Shown piece by piece: positions 53,777 to 61,682 of a DNA stretch of 64,000 bases. The stretch is from contig CAZIKK010000006.1 in NCBI GenBank assembly GCA_964539975.1, positions 47,018 to 111,017 of the forward strand, written 5' to 3'. The first letter of the stretch is position 1. Every line of letters starts with the position of its first letter. The notes below the pieces were generated by a model. The model did not search any database, had not been told where the DNA came from, and saw only the letters and a program-made list of their open reading frames with translations. Position numbers and translations under genes: made by a program. This DNA comes from 38-11 sp964539975 (GTDB taxonomy: Bacteria; Bacillota; Clostridia; Tissierellales; Dethiosulfatibacteraceae).

Positions 53777-54835
53777 TTAATAGACCTCCTTACATTTGCT
53801 ATTTAAAATCTTATCTATAGAGCTACATATGTCATCTGACTCATATACTGACATTCCACTTCGTATTGGATACACGGGGAGTCTTCCTTTCACAGCTAAA
53901 CAAATATCTTCTATCATTTGTGACAAACATGATATTTCTACACTTGCAAAGGCTTTTGCTTCCGGCAATTCCTCAAACGCTTTTGTAGGGAATGGATACA
54001 ATGAAATTGGCCTTATTAATCCTATTTTTTTTCCTTGACTTCTCGATTTATCTACCGCTTCTACACAAATACGTGAAGATATTCCATATGCCACCAAAAC
54101 AATTTCTGCATCTTCTACCAGATATGTCTCCCATTTTTGTTCATTATCTTCAATTCTTTTATACTTTAAATTTAAGTATTCATCATAATTATCGTTATAG
54201 TACATAGTTGAAGTATGTCTTTTGCTTTTCCCTTTACCTTTTCCCTTTAATGCCCATTCATATTGATTGTTATCATGTTCTATCATGGGGGGGAATTTAA
54301 CTGGTTCCATCATTTGGCAAATTGAAGCATCTGACAAAATAATTACAGGATTTCTATATTCATCTGCCTTCTGAAAACTTAAAGCTGTTAAATCCACTGC
54401 TTCTTGTACCGAATTGGGTGCATAGACTATGCATCTATAGTCTCCATGTCCTCCATTTTTAACTGCTTGCCAATAATCCCCTTGACCAGTAAAAATGTCA
54501 GCTAACCCTGAACCGTAACGCATTACATCAACTATTACACAAGGTAACTCTGCTGAAGCAATATATGATATCCCTTCTTGCAGCAAACTAAACCCAGGTC
54601 CTGATGAGCTTGTCATTGCTCTTGTTCCTGTTGCGGCTGCGCCATAAACCATTGAAATGCCTGATAGTTCTGATTCACTTTGAACAAAGTTACCACCGAC
54701 TTCAGGTAATCTCCAGGACAAGTATTCTAATATCTCGCTTTGCGGTGTGATTGGATACCCAGAAAAAAACCTGCATCCTGCTCTAACAGCCGCCTCTGCA
54801 ATAGCGTCATTGCCTTTCATTAATTCTTTTTGCAT
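53777..54835 (-). CDS. vorB: 2-oxoacid:ferredoxin oxidoreductase alpha subunit (VorB-like)
   Basis: A 352-residue alpha subunit (KGNDAIAEAAVRAGCRFFSGYPITPQSEI; ATGTRAMTSSSGPGFSLLQEG; IVDVMRYGSGLADIFTGQGDY). The short alpha with separate gamma and delta genes is the VOR/KOR four-subunit arrangement and resembles the 3-methyl-2-oxobutanoate enzyme VorB. Branched-chain 2-oxoacids would suit the neighbouring dehydrogenase and the azlCD location. Confidence 0.86.
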   Translation of the reverse strand: MQKELMKGNDAIAEAAVRAGCRFFSGYPITPQSEILEYLSWRLPEVGGNFVQSESELSGISMVYGAAATGTRAMTSSSGPGFSLLQEGISYIASAELPCVIVDVMRYGSGLADIFTGQGDYWQAVKNGGHGDYRCIVYAPNSVQEAVDLTALSFQKADEYRNPVIILSDASICQMMEPVKFPPMIEHDNNQYEWALKGKGKGKSKRHTSTMYYNDNYDEYLNLKYKRIEDNEQKWETYLVEDAEIVLVAYGISSRICVEAVDKSRSQGKKIGLIRPISLYPFPTKAFEELPEAKAFASVEISCLSQMIEDICLAVKGRLPVYPIRSGMSVYESDDICSSIDKILNSKCKEVY

Positions 54836-54847
54836 TATGTCACCCCT

Positions 54848-55048
54848 TTAATATATTTCATACACGTAATCTGGACAAACGTTATAACACACTCCACACA
54901 AGATGCAAAGTTCTTCATCCACTATTGGCGTCAGATACCCCGCCTTATTGGTTGCCCCTTTTAATGCAATTGCTTCTTTTGGGCAGTTATCAGCACAATA
55001 CCCACATCCTTTGCAACTCTCGCAATGGATTACCATTCTTTCCTTCAT
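54848..55048 (-). CDS. 2-oxoacid:ferredoxin oxidoreductase delta subunit (2[4Fe-4S])
   Basis: A 66-residue ferredoxin-like protein with two cluster motifs, CKGCGYCADNCP and CILCGVCYNVCP. It passes electrons from the TPP site to free ferredoxin. It precedes the alpha gene by 12 bases. The order delta-alpha-beta-gamma is normal for this enzyme class. Confidence 0.92.
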   Translation of the reverse strand: MKERMVIHCESCKGCGYCADNCPKEAIALKGATNKAGYLTPIVDEELCILCGVCYNVCPDYVYEIY

Positions 55049-55117
55049 TTATTTTCCTCCCTTCTACTTGCAATCGTTTTCTTTTTGATTGCGACATTAT
55101 GTCGAATCAGTCTAAGC

Positions 55118-56266
55118 TTATATATCAGGTGTGCCAAAAATATCAGGTTTAAATATCTCTAATGCGACCTCTCTCATGCTTTTGCTCTCCTCTTTAGATT
55201 TTTGGTATACCATTCTTGTATTTCTTCTCACTAACTCCATCGTATCTTCCACTATAGCTTGCGGTTCACAAGGTACTAGTCCAAATACAGCTACATCGTA
55301 TATTCTAATGCCCCCTATATTCGTAATGAAATCAACACAAACATCTACACCTTTCTCTTTTAAAATTTCATCTGCCTCCTTGGTTATTGGAATGTTTGCT
55401 GCTTCAACTACCAATGATGCTCTTACTCTATCTGCGTTCTTTTTGTTAATCACATCCTCTAGTGCTGCCGGAACCAAGATGTCACAATCTATGTCTAACC
55501 AATTCTCATTGCTCATCACTTGATAATTCTTTTCAAATGCATTATGGTCTAATTCTCCTTTTGATTTTCGAGTTTGTACCAATTTTGGAATGTTTAATCC
55601 ATCTTCTGATACAACCAATCCATTTGCATCTGCAATGCCAACAATACAATATCCCATTTTATCCAAACACAACGACATTGAAGCACCTACAGCACCAAAT
55701 CCTTGCAAAACTACTTTTGCATTTGGTTTCCCTCCTTTCAATTTCCATGCCTCATCTAATCCTGCAGCACATCCATATCCTGTAATCATGTCATACATTT
55801 TAAATCCGTCATAAGTCATTTGACATAATTTTTCATGATCCTTCATTCCTTTCTGAATTTTATGCGTATTCCTCATTTCTTTGGTAGAAGGCAAACCTAT
55901 TCCAAGATCATCAAGAATCTCCAAAACATCACTATAGTCAATTCCAAGATCTGCTCCAATAGAAACCCCTGCTTTAATGTATGGTGCCATTGCCACTAAA
56001 TACCTTCTAAGGACATCTTTGGCATCTGATGCTTTGTAGTCATATGAAATTCCGCCTTTGCATCCACCAGTTGTTTCTGATTCTGCAGCTTTGTACTTAT
56101 ATCCCATCATAGTTGCAAGACGAATCACTTCCTCTCTTGTTACAGATGGATGCATTCGCGTTCCGCCACCACAGTAATGGTTAACAAAGTTATAAACACA
56201 TAGCCATCCTCTTGCATCACTCTCAGTGTCATCCCACTCCACTACCACATATGGTTTTTTTATCAT
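55118..56266 (-). CDS. Glu/Leu/Phe/Val dehydrogenase family protein
   Basis: A 382-residue amino-acid dehydrogenase: N-terminal substrate domain with GGGTRMHPSVTREEVIRLATMM and the catalytic Lys region TTGGCKGGISYD (a Cys replaces the usual Ala of GGAKGG), then a nucleotide-binding VVLQGFGAVGASMSL. It oxidatively deaminates an amino acid to its 2-oxoacid with NAD(P)+. It is first in the island operon behind a clear promoter. Leucine/valine-type substrates are inferred from the VorB-like partner; the sequence does not settle this. Confidence 0.87.
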   Translation of the reverse strand: MIKKPYVVVEWDDTESDARGWLCVYNFVNHYCGGGTRMHPSVTREEVIRLATMMGYKYKAAESETTGGCKGGISYDYKASDAKDVLRRYLVAMAPYIKAGVSIGADLGIDYSDVLEILDDLGIGLPSTKEMRNTHKIQKGMKDHEKLCQMTYDGFKMYDMITGYGCAAGLDEAWKLKGGKPNAKVVLQGFGAVGASMSLCLDKMGYCIVGIADANGLVVSEDGLNIPKLVQTRKSKGELDHNAFEKNYQVMSNENWLDIDCDILVPAALEDVINKKNADRVRASLVVEAANIPITKEADEILKEKGVDVCVDFITNIGGIRIYDVAVFGLVPCEPQAIVEDTMELVRRNTRMVYQKSKEESKSMREVALEIFKPDIFGTPDI

Positions 56267-56309
56267 CTTTTACCCTCCTGAAACCAATTTTTTATCTGCG
56301 TTCAATATT

Positions 56310-56338
56310 AGTATACACGTATACATGTTTGTAGTCAA
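56310..56338 (-). promoter_or_regulatory. Promoter of the island operon
   Basis: On the minus strand, TTGACT (56333-56338), 17 bases, TATACT (56310-56315). It lies about 45 bases before the dehydrogenase start, and the tight spacing of the following genes suggests it drives the whole cassette. Confidence 0.7.
56311..56324 (-). promoter_or_regulatory. Double GTATAC operator
   Basis: GTATAC-AC-GTATAC, two copies of a palindromic hexamer forming a near-perfect 14-bp palindrome that covers the -10 and part of the spacer. FCD-type GntR regulators often bind sites built on GTATAC or TGTATAC, so the GntR at the other end of the cassette is the natural candidate. Confidence 0.55.
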
Positions 56339-56443
56339 TCATAATTAAACTTGATATTCTGGATATATTCTACTCTCTAGGCTGCTTAATATACTCATAA
56401 TACTATCATTTATCTTTGACTAAGTATTACATGCAATTTTTGA

Positions 56444-56453
56444 ATACATGTAT
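56444..56453. promoter_or_regulatory. ATACATGTAT palindrome
   Basis: A perfect 10-bp palindrome about 105 bases upstream of the island operon's -35. It is related in sequence to the GTATAC site and may be an auxiliary regulator site. Confidence 0.3.
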
Positions 56454-56462
56454 TTATTGAAT

Positions 56463-56491
56463 AAAAAAAAACCTTTCAAATGAAATGGTTT
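56463..56491 (-). terminator. Terminator downstream of azlCD in the present arrangement
   Basis: On the minus strand, AAACC...TTT pairs with AAA...GGTTT (56469-56491) and is followed by a run of eight T. It stops azlCD transcription before the island. The unrelated terminator at 45355-45384 seems to be the ancestral one. Confidence 0.62.
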
Positions 56492-56576
56492 CTTTAAAAC
56501 TAATAGCTATGATATCATTGCAAAGTGTATTTGCTTTTTCCTTCTCTGTATCCTTTCAATATTAATCTGTGTTTCT

Positions 56577-56676
56577 TTAAGCAAAAACCGTCTGTATCAA
56601 CAACATGTAGACAGCTGTCCCCACGCCAATGCTTACCAGTGGGTTTTCCTTCCAATAATGTAAGCCGGCAATGATG
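56577..56676 (-). repeat. Right 100-bp direct repeat (island boundary, in azlD)
   Basis: The last 100 bases of azlD including its stop codon, duplicated at 45397-45496 with one mismatch. Here the copy is part of the intact gene. Confidence 0.92.
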
Positions 56677-56912
56677 AGTATGGCTATCCCTTCTGGAATG
56701 CCTCGGGTTGGTCCTGTCAAATCCACATCCTTCAAACAATACACCACCAATAAACCGATGGCTGAATAGGGTAACACCGTCCCAAGATAATCAATGTAAC
56801 CTTTATTCGATCCTGCTTTTCTGAACAAGATGAAAGGTAAAAAGCGTGTGAACATCGTGCCTATTGTTACCATAAGAATGATGATCACTGTATGGATAGG
56901 TGATAGTACCAT
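56577..56912 (-). CDS. azlD: AzlD family branched-chain amino acid export subunit
   Basis: A 111-residue membrane protein with about four helices (VIIILMVTIGTMFTRFLPFILF; YLGTVLPYSAIGLLVVYCLKD). AzlD is the small partner of AzlC in exporting branched-chain amino acids or related compounds. It starts after TAGGAGGAAATATCA, 12 bases past azlC. Its final 100 bases are duplicated 11 kb away and mark an insertion point. Confidence 0.88.
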   Translation of the reverse strand: MVLSPIHTVIIILMVTIGTMFTRFLPFILFRKAGSNKGYIDYLGTVLPYSAIGLLVVYCLKDVDLTGPTRGIPEGIAILIIAGLHYWKENPLVSIGVGTAVYMLLIQTVFA

Positions 56913-56924
56913 TGATATTTCCTC

Positions 56925-57635
56925 CTAGGCAGCTTTTTTATTGTGTACAGGATCTTTTCGGTGTAAAGTCAAAGCAACCAATATGGTTATCATTGCTGGA
57001 ATAATGAAATGATCTTTCCCAAAAACCATCAAGCAAATGGTTGAGCCTACCAAACCTATCATCGCCGGTTTATGGTTTTTCTGACTTTTCCATTGTCCTA
57101 CAAATATCACCACAAAAAGAGCGGTCAGAACAAACTCCAGACCCGTGGTATTAAAGCTAACCACAGAGCCTAGGATACTTCCCAAAACAGATCCTACCAC
57201 CCAATAAACATGATCCAACAAGGTAATAAAAAAATAGAACCATTTTCGCTCAACCTCATCAGGAGCGTCTGTGGAACAAGTGATTGAAAAAGTTTCGTCA
57301 CACAGCCCAAATATAAGATACGGTTTCAATCTTCCTGTCTTTTGATACTTGTCCAACAAAGAAACACCATAAAAAAGATGTCGGGCGTTGACCAACAACG
57401 TCATCAATAGCGCGTAAACCGGGTTGAAAGCTGAAGTCAAAAAGGTAATCGCGACATATTGTGCCGAACCTGCAAATGCCAAAGTGCTCATAAGAAATGT
57501 CCAACCCACTCCATAACCCTTGCTTTCCATTAATAGCCCATAAGCAATCCCTAAAAACGAAAACCCTGTCAGTACTGGAATGGTATGAGGAAAAGCAGCC
57601 TTTAAAGCCGTCATTTTTTTACTTGTATTCATCAT
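56925..57635 (-). CDS. azlC: AzlC family branched-chain amino acid exporter
   Basis: About 236 residues, seven or eight hydrophobic segments, with AzlC signatures (AAFPHTIPVLTGFSFLGIAYGLL; AGSAQYVAITFL; LLVNARHLFYGVSLLDKY; FGLCDETFSI). It is the main permease of the AzlCD exporter. ATGs at 57635 and 57632 follow GACGAGG; a TTG at 57653 behind a more distant AAGGAG is an alternative. The pair helps discharge excess branched-chain amino acids, relevant to a peptide-eating cell. Confidence 0.87.
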   Translation of the reverse strand: MMNTSKKMTALKAAFPHTIPVLTGFSFLGIAYGLLMESKGYGVGWTFLMSTLAFAGSAQYVAITFLTSAFNPVYALLMTLLVNARHLFYGVSLLDKYQKTGRLKPYLIFGLCDETFSITCSTDAPDEVERKWFYFFITLLDHVYWVVGSVLGSILGSVVSFNTTGLEFVLTALFVVIFVGQWKSQKNHKPAMIGLVGSTICLMVFGKDHFIIPAMITILVALTLHRKDPVHNKKAA

Positions 57636-57763
57636 TCCCGCTAACCTCGTCAATCGATAGTTTTACTCCTTGTATACTAACATATTTATTGGAGATGTAA
57701 ATAGAAATAATTAACTCTGTGCATCCAGTGATTGAGTCTACACCATCATTTTTTGATTTATTA

Positions 57764-57792
57764 TGGACTAGTTTGGATTTAACAAGTATAAT
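57764..57792 (+). promoter_or_regulatory. Possible promoter of the TetR gene
   Basis: TGGACT (57764-57769), 17 bases, TATAAT (57787-57792), about 90 bases before the TetR start. The -10 is perfect, the -35 moderate. The palindromic operator found at 58575 is not present here. Confidence 0.45.
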
Positions 57793-57881
57793 AATAACCT
57801 ACCTATTCACTAAATTAACTTAGCTAACAGGCACCGATGTGCTTTAACGGCCTCACGACTTTGGCAGAAAGGACGGCTAAA

Positions 57882-58496
57882 ATGAAAAAATACGACTCCA
57901 GTAACCGGACAAAAAAATCATTAGAAACAAAAGAAAAAATATTCTGCACGGCTTTAAAACTCTTCAATCATCACGGATATGAAAACGTGACCATTTCTCA
58001 AATCACGAAAACAGTTGGTGTTGCTAAAGGAACTTTCTATATCCACTTTGCATCAAAAGAATCCATTATGATTGAACAATTTCATAAAATCGATGATTAT
58101 TACATGCATTGGTACAACTCAGTCAATAAAAATCAGGCTGCTACTGATTTGCTTACGGATTTCATTCGAAATGTCGCCAAACTAACCGTTGACATCTTGA
58201 AAGTTGATGTGATCAAAGTAGTCTACAAAAGTCATATTAATGCACCTTCTAATATGAAATTCCTTATCGATGAGAGCAGGATATACTACAAGATTATTAA
58301 TGAAATCATCGTTTTGGGTCAAAATAATAACGAATTCAGGCCTGATTTCGATAGCCGTAAACTGACTATTATGACCACCCGATACATGCGATCAATACTA
58401 TACGATTGGGCAATATCAGACGGTTCGTTTGATTTCCTAACCGAAATAGAAGAACAAACTCCCGTTTTCATTCAAAGCATAAAAAAACTCACATAA
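57882..58496 (+). CDS. TetR/AcrR family regulator
   Basis: About 204 residues from the ATG at 57882, which has AAAGGA upstream; the reading from 57837 is longer without a better site. N-terminal HTH: KEKIFCTALKLFNHHGYENVTISQITKTVGVAKGTFYIHFASKE. The helical remainder is ligand-binding and unrecognised. It is transcribed towards the butyrate kinase operon and separated from it by a terminator, a promoter and a palindrome, so it is the likely repressor of that operon, perhaps sensing an acyl-CoA or fatty acid. Confidence 0.88.
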   Translation: MKKYDSSNRTKKSLETKEKIFCTALKLFNHHGYENVTISQITKTVGVAKGTFYIHFASKESIMIEQFHKIDDYYMHWYNSVNKNQAATDLLTDFIRNVAKLTVDILKVDVIKVVYKSHINAPSNMKFLIDESRIYYKIINEIIVLGQNNNEFRPDFDSRKLTIMTTRYMRSILYDWAISDGSFDFLTEIEEQTPVFIQSIKKLT

Positions 58497-58509
58497 ATCA
58501 AATCTTAGT

Positions 58510-58536
58510 AGAGCTGTTATAAACAGCTCTTTTTTT
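58510..58536 (+). terminator. Intrinsic terminator after the TetR gene
   Basis: 9-bp arms (58510-58518 and 58522-58530, AGAGCTGTT and complement) with a 3-base loop, followed by a T-run. It isolates the TetR transcript from the kinase operon. Confidence 0.88.
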
Positions 58537-58538
58537 AT

Positions 58539-58567
58539 TTGACAATTAACAATCTTAGTCGTATACT
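58539..58567 (+). promoter_or_regulatory. Consensus promoter of the butyrate kinase operon
   Basis: TTGACA (58539-58544), 17 bases, TATACT (58562-58567), immediately upstream of the palindrome at 58575. A strong promoter that should need repression. Confidence 0.78.
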
Positions 58568-58574
58568 AAAGATA

Positions 58575-58596
58575 TTAAATGACCGCGGTCAATTAA
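58575..58596 (+). promoter_or_regulatory. 22-bp palindromic operator, probable TetR site
   Basis: A palindrome centred on TGACCGCGGTCA (perfect 12 bp) and extended by TTAA...TTAA with a single mismatched pair. It starts eight bases after the -10, over the transcription start. Such GC-cored palindromes in AT-rich DNA are typical TetR-family sites. Confidence 0.72.
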
Positions 58597-58616
58597 ATAT
58601 ATAGAAAGGAAATCAA

Positions 58617-59693
58617 ATGACTATGCACAACATTCTAGCTATTAATCCTGGTTCCACCTCTACAAAATTAGCTGTCTTTACCAATGAAGACCTTGTGTTT
58701 GAGAAAACGCTTAGATATTCAATCGAAGACATAGACCAGAGTGAAATGACCATTGAAAAAGATTTGCTATTTAGAAAAAAAGCCATCCTACAGGCATTAG
58801 ACGAGGCCAACTATCTTCTCGAAAATTTTGATGCAATTGTTGGCAGGGGCGGATTATTAAAACCTATAAGTGGTGGTGTTTATACGGTAAATACTGCAAT
58901 GATCGATGACTTGAAAAAAGATCCTACTAACTATCATGCTTCAAACTTAGGCGCTTTGTTAAGTTACGATATCGCTTCAGGTTTAAAAATTCCTGCGTAT
59001 ATTGTGGATCCAGTCGTCGTAGATGAGATGGATCCAGTAGCAAAGCTTAGTGGTCATCCTGATTACGAAAGAATCAGTATTTTCCACGCATTGAATCAAA
59101 AAGCAGTAGCTCTAAGGGCCTCCAAGGAGTTAGGCAAAACATATAACCAATCTAATTTCATTGTAGCCCATCTCGGTGGTGGCATATCTGTTGGTGCTCA
59201 TAAGAGAGGTCGCGTTATAGACGTAAACAATGCTTTGGATGGTGAAGGTCCATATACTCCTGAAAGAAGTGGTACTTTGCCTGTTGGGCAACTCGTATCC
59301 AATGCGTTTTCTGGAAAAATCTCTTTAGAAGAAATGAAAAAATGCATTCGCGGAAAAGGTGGCTTAGTTGCTTATTTAAATACGAATGATGCCAAACAAG
59401 TAAGTGCAATGTGTGACAACGACGATAAAAAAGCCTTGTTGATATATGAAGGAATGGCTTATCAAGTTGCCAAAGAGATTGCCGCAAATGCGGCTGTCCT
59501 AAAAGGAAAAGTTGATGCTATCATTATCACTGGCGGTATTGCCTATGATCACAGATTTGTGACTTGGATAAAAGAACGAGTCGAGTTCATTGCGAACGTG
59601 ATTGTCTATCCAGGTGAAGACGAACTACATGCCTTAACCCAAGGTGCTCTCAGAGTATTAAGAGGCGAAGAGAAACCAAAAATATATTGCTAA
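58617..59693 (+). CDS. buk: Butyrate kinase
   Basis: A 358-residue member of the acetokinase family, butyrate/branched-chain kinase branch: N-terminal ILAINPGSTSTKLAVF, HLGGGISVGAHKRGRVIDVNNALDGEGPY with PERSG, and a C-terminal AIIITGGIAYD. It transfers the phosphoryl group of butyryl (or another acyl) phosphate to ADP, making ATP. It starts behind AAAGGA and is first in an operon with the phosphotransferase that makes its substrate. Confidence 0.93.
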   Translation: MTMHNILAINPGSTSTKLAVFTNEDLVFEKTLRYSIEDIDQSEMTIEKDLLFRKKAILQALDEANYLLENFDAIVGRGGLLKPISGGVYTVNTAMIDDLKKDPTNYHASNLGALLSYDIASGLKIPAYIVDPVVVDEMDPVAKLSGHPDYERISIFHALNQKAVALRASKELGKTYNQSNFIVAHLGGGISVGAHKRGRVIDVNNALDGEGPYTPERSGTLPVGQLVSNAFSGKISLEEMKKCIRGKGGLVAYLNTNDAKQVSAMCDNDDKKALLIYEGMAYQVAKEIAANAAVLKGKVDAIIITGGIAYDHRFVTWIKERVEFIANVIVYPGEDELHALTQGALRVLRGEEKPKIYC

Positions 59694-59726
59694 AGCAAAA
59701 CTCTAAACTATGATAAGGAGCTTTTT

Positions 59727-60626
59727 ATGATTGAAAACTTTCAACAACTAATCCAAATTGTACAAGCTTGTGAAAAAAAAACCATTGTTGTCTCTGCAGC
59801 CGAAGACTCTTATGTCATCAAAGCATGCTTCGAAGCACACAAACTCGGTCTAGCCGATTTCATTCTTGTTGGAAATGAACCCGAAATTACTGAAATATGC
59901 ATTAATAACAGCTATTCTTCTGCTTTCAAAATTTATCACAGTAGCGATCATGCTACTGCTGCAAAAGATTCTGTCAATCTAATAAAAAGCGGAGAAGCCA
60001 ATGCAATAATGAAAGGCCACTTGCATACAAGCGTTTTTTTAAAGGCTTTATTGAACAAAGAGCAAGGATTAAACTCAAGTAATTCTTTCATCAGTCATGT
60101 TTCTCTTTTTGAAAAAGAATATGGGTCAGGACTACAACTGTTAACAGATGGCGCTATGCCCATTGAACCAGACCTAAATACAAAAAAATTAATCATCGAG
60201 AACGCAGTCAAGCTAGCTAGTAGGTTAGGCTATACAAAACCAAAAGTAGCTTTGCTCTCGGCTATTGAAACAATTAACCCACAAATCAAAGACACAATAG
60301 ATGCTGCTATTCTAAGTAAAATGGCCGATAGGGGTCAAATATCAGGTGCTCTAGTTGATGGGCCTTTTGCCTTGGACAACGCCATATCTATGCAATCAGC
60401 TCAACACAAGGGGATTACTGGACCAGTGGCTGGACAAGCAGATATTTTAGTCGTTCCAAACCTTCAAGTTGGCAACGTCTTGCATAAATCCATTACTTAC
60501 ATTGCACACAAAAATATTGCCACTGCTGTTATTGGAGCAGAGGTACCCGTCGTTCTAACATCAAGGACCGACTCAATAGAAAGCAAAGTATTGACCATAG
60601 CATTAGCTTGCTATCTTTCAAAATAA
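59727..60626 (+). CDS. ptb: Phosphate butyryltransferase
   Basis: A 299-residue phosphotransacetylase-type enzyme (VVSAAEDSYVIKACFEAHKLGLADFILVGN; MKGHLHTSVFLKALL; QADILVVPNLQVGNVLHKSI). It converts an acyl-CoA and phosphate to the acyl phosphate used by butyrate kinase. It lies 33 bases after buk (order buk-ptb, the reverse of the Clostridium acetobutylicum ptb-buk). Confidence 0.91.
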   Translation: MIENFQQLIQIVQACEKKTIVVSAAEDSYVIKACFEAHKLGLADFILVGNEPEITEICINNSYSSAFKIYHSSDHATAAKDSVNLIKSGEANAIMKGHLHTSVFLKALLNKEQGLNSSNSFISHVSLFEKEYGSGLQLLTDGAMPIEPDLNTKKLIIENAVKLASRLGYTKPKVALLSAIETINPQIKDTIDAAILSKMADRGQISGALVDGPFALDNAISMQSAQHKGITGPVAGQADILVVPNLQVGNVLHKSITYIAHKNIATAVIGAEVPVVLTSRTDSIESKVLTIALACYLSK

Positions 60627-60644
60627 AATCTCAGGAGGAAAATA

Positions 60645-61562
60645 ATGAGTACAAACCAAGTAGCATCAGGTGCAACTGATGTCAAAAAAGAAGTAGCAAA
60701 AACAATTATCACGGCCGCATTGACTGGTGCAACAGGAAGCAAGAAGTTGAACCCCGCCATACCAATCACACCTGAAGAAATCGCAGAAGACGCTTACGCA
60801 TGTTATCAAGCAGGCGCGGCCATGGTTCACCTTCACATGAAGAAAGATGACGGTGAATCTCCTTCCATGAGTGTGGAAAAGTTTAAAAAAACGAGAGCTT
60901 TAATTGAAGAAAAATGTGACATTATTGTAAATATGACCACATCCGGAGAAGTTCAACAAATAGATGATTGTGCTGTCATCGGTAGCTTTAAAAAGGAAGA
61001 TACGTTAAGAACGGCACTATTAGAGCTAAGACCAGAGGTTGCGTCTTTTGATATCCCCACAATGAATTTTGGCAGATCCATTATCTTGTTCCCTATTCCC
61101 TTTTTAGAGTATATGGGAAAGAAAATGATCGAATTTGGTGTTCGACCAGAAATTGAAGTGTTTGATATTGGTGACATCCGAAGTGCGATTAGTTTAATGA
61201 AACAAGGTTACCTTGAATCACCAGGTCATTTCCAATTCTGTTTAGGTGTAGCAGGAGGAGCTGGAGCAACTGTTGAGAATCTAGCCTATATGAGTCGTTT
61301 GATTCCAGAAGGATCCACCTGGTCTGCTTTTGGTCTTGGGCCAGCCCATCTACCAACCATTTTTACAACATTGGCACTGGGTGGTCATGTCAGAGTTGGC
61401 CTTGAAGACAACCTTTATTATTCTAAAGGCGAGTTAGCAACCAATCCAAGGTTGGTTAAACGAGCTGCAGATATCATTAAAATATTTGGCAATGATGTTG
61501 CTACACCTAACGAAGCAAGAGAAATCCTTCGTACGAAAAATCAATCCGCATCTCTTTCGTGA
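60645..61562 (+). CDS. Beta-keto acid cleavage enzyme (BKACE/Kce family)
   Basis: A 305-residue protein of the DUF849/BKACE family. The zinc ligands are visible in MVHLHMKKDDG (HxH); the product-shaping Glu in RPEIEVFDIGD; GVAGGAGATVENL and LGGHVRVGLEDNLYYSKGEL are other signatures. Members transfer the acyl group of a beta-keto acid and acetyl-CoA to give acetoacetate and a new acyl-CoA; the founding enzyme acts on 3-keto-5-aminohexanoate in lysine fermentation. The other lysine-fermentation genes are absent here, so a different beta-keto acid is likely. Confidence 0.87.
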   Translation: MSTNQVASGATDVKKEVAKTIITAALTGATGSKKLNPAIPITPEEIAEDAYACYQAGAAMVHLHMKKDDGESPSMSVEKFKKTRALIEEKCDIIVNMTTSGEVQQIDDCAVIGSFKKEDTLRTALLELRPEVASFDIPTMNFGRSIILFPIPFLEYMGKKMIEFGVRPEIEVFDIGDIRSAISLMKQGYLESPGHFQFCLGVAGGAGATVENLAYMSRLIPEGSTWSAFGLGPAHLPTIFTTLALGGHVRVGLEDNLYYSKGELATNPRLVKRAADIIKIFGNDVATPNEAREILRTKNQSASLS

Positions 61563-61570
61563 TTCGAAGA

Positions 61571-61617
61571 TGATCCATATGCCACAGATCTTAATGACAT
61601 CTGAGGCATATGGATCA
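61571..61617 (+). other. Long intercistronic hairpin
   Basis: 13-bp perfect outer arms (TGATCCATATGCC, 61571-61583, with 61605-61617), one mismatch, then a 5-bp inner stem (CAGAT/ATCTG). No U-run follows, so it is not a standard terminator; mRNA stability or processing between the cleavage enzyme and transporter is likelier. Confidence 0.65.
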
Positions 61618-61682
61618 AATGAACGCATTGACCCTATTTCTGAAAACGTTATCTAAGTTATGATTCATCACAAACATGTGCG

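Larger units (their letters stand above)
45497..56576. mobile_element. Putative genomic island inserted in the 3' end of azlD
   Basis: An 11-kb block of ten genes, all on the minus strand, lies between two 100-bp direct repeats derived from the 3' end of azlD. The right copy completes azlD; the left is an orphan tail followed by a terminator. Regeneration of a gene 3' end is the usual result of site-specific island integration. No integrase, transposase or transfer gene is inside, so it may be a decayed or non-autonomous element, or have arrived by recombination. The genes form one catabolic pathway. Confidence 0.58.
56267..56576. other. 310-base spacer between the island operon and azlD
   Basis: An AT-rich stretch without a convincing reading frame. 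It holds the minus-strand promoter and GTATAC operator of the dehydrogenase operon near 56310-56338, a 10-bp palindrome at 56444-56453 and a terminator for azlCD at 56463-56491. The right island boundary is at its end. Confidence 0.6.

Noticed and set aside
45497..56576. Search for an integrase, transposase, toxin-antitoxin or phage gene in the island
   Set aside because: All ten genes are metabolic, transport or regulatory. The mobile claim therefore rests on the repeats only.
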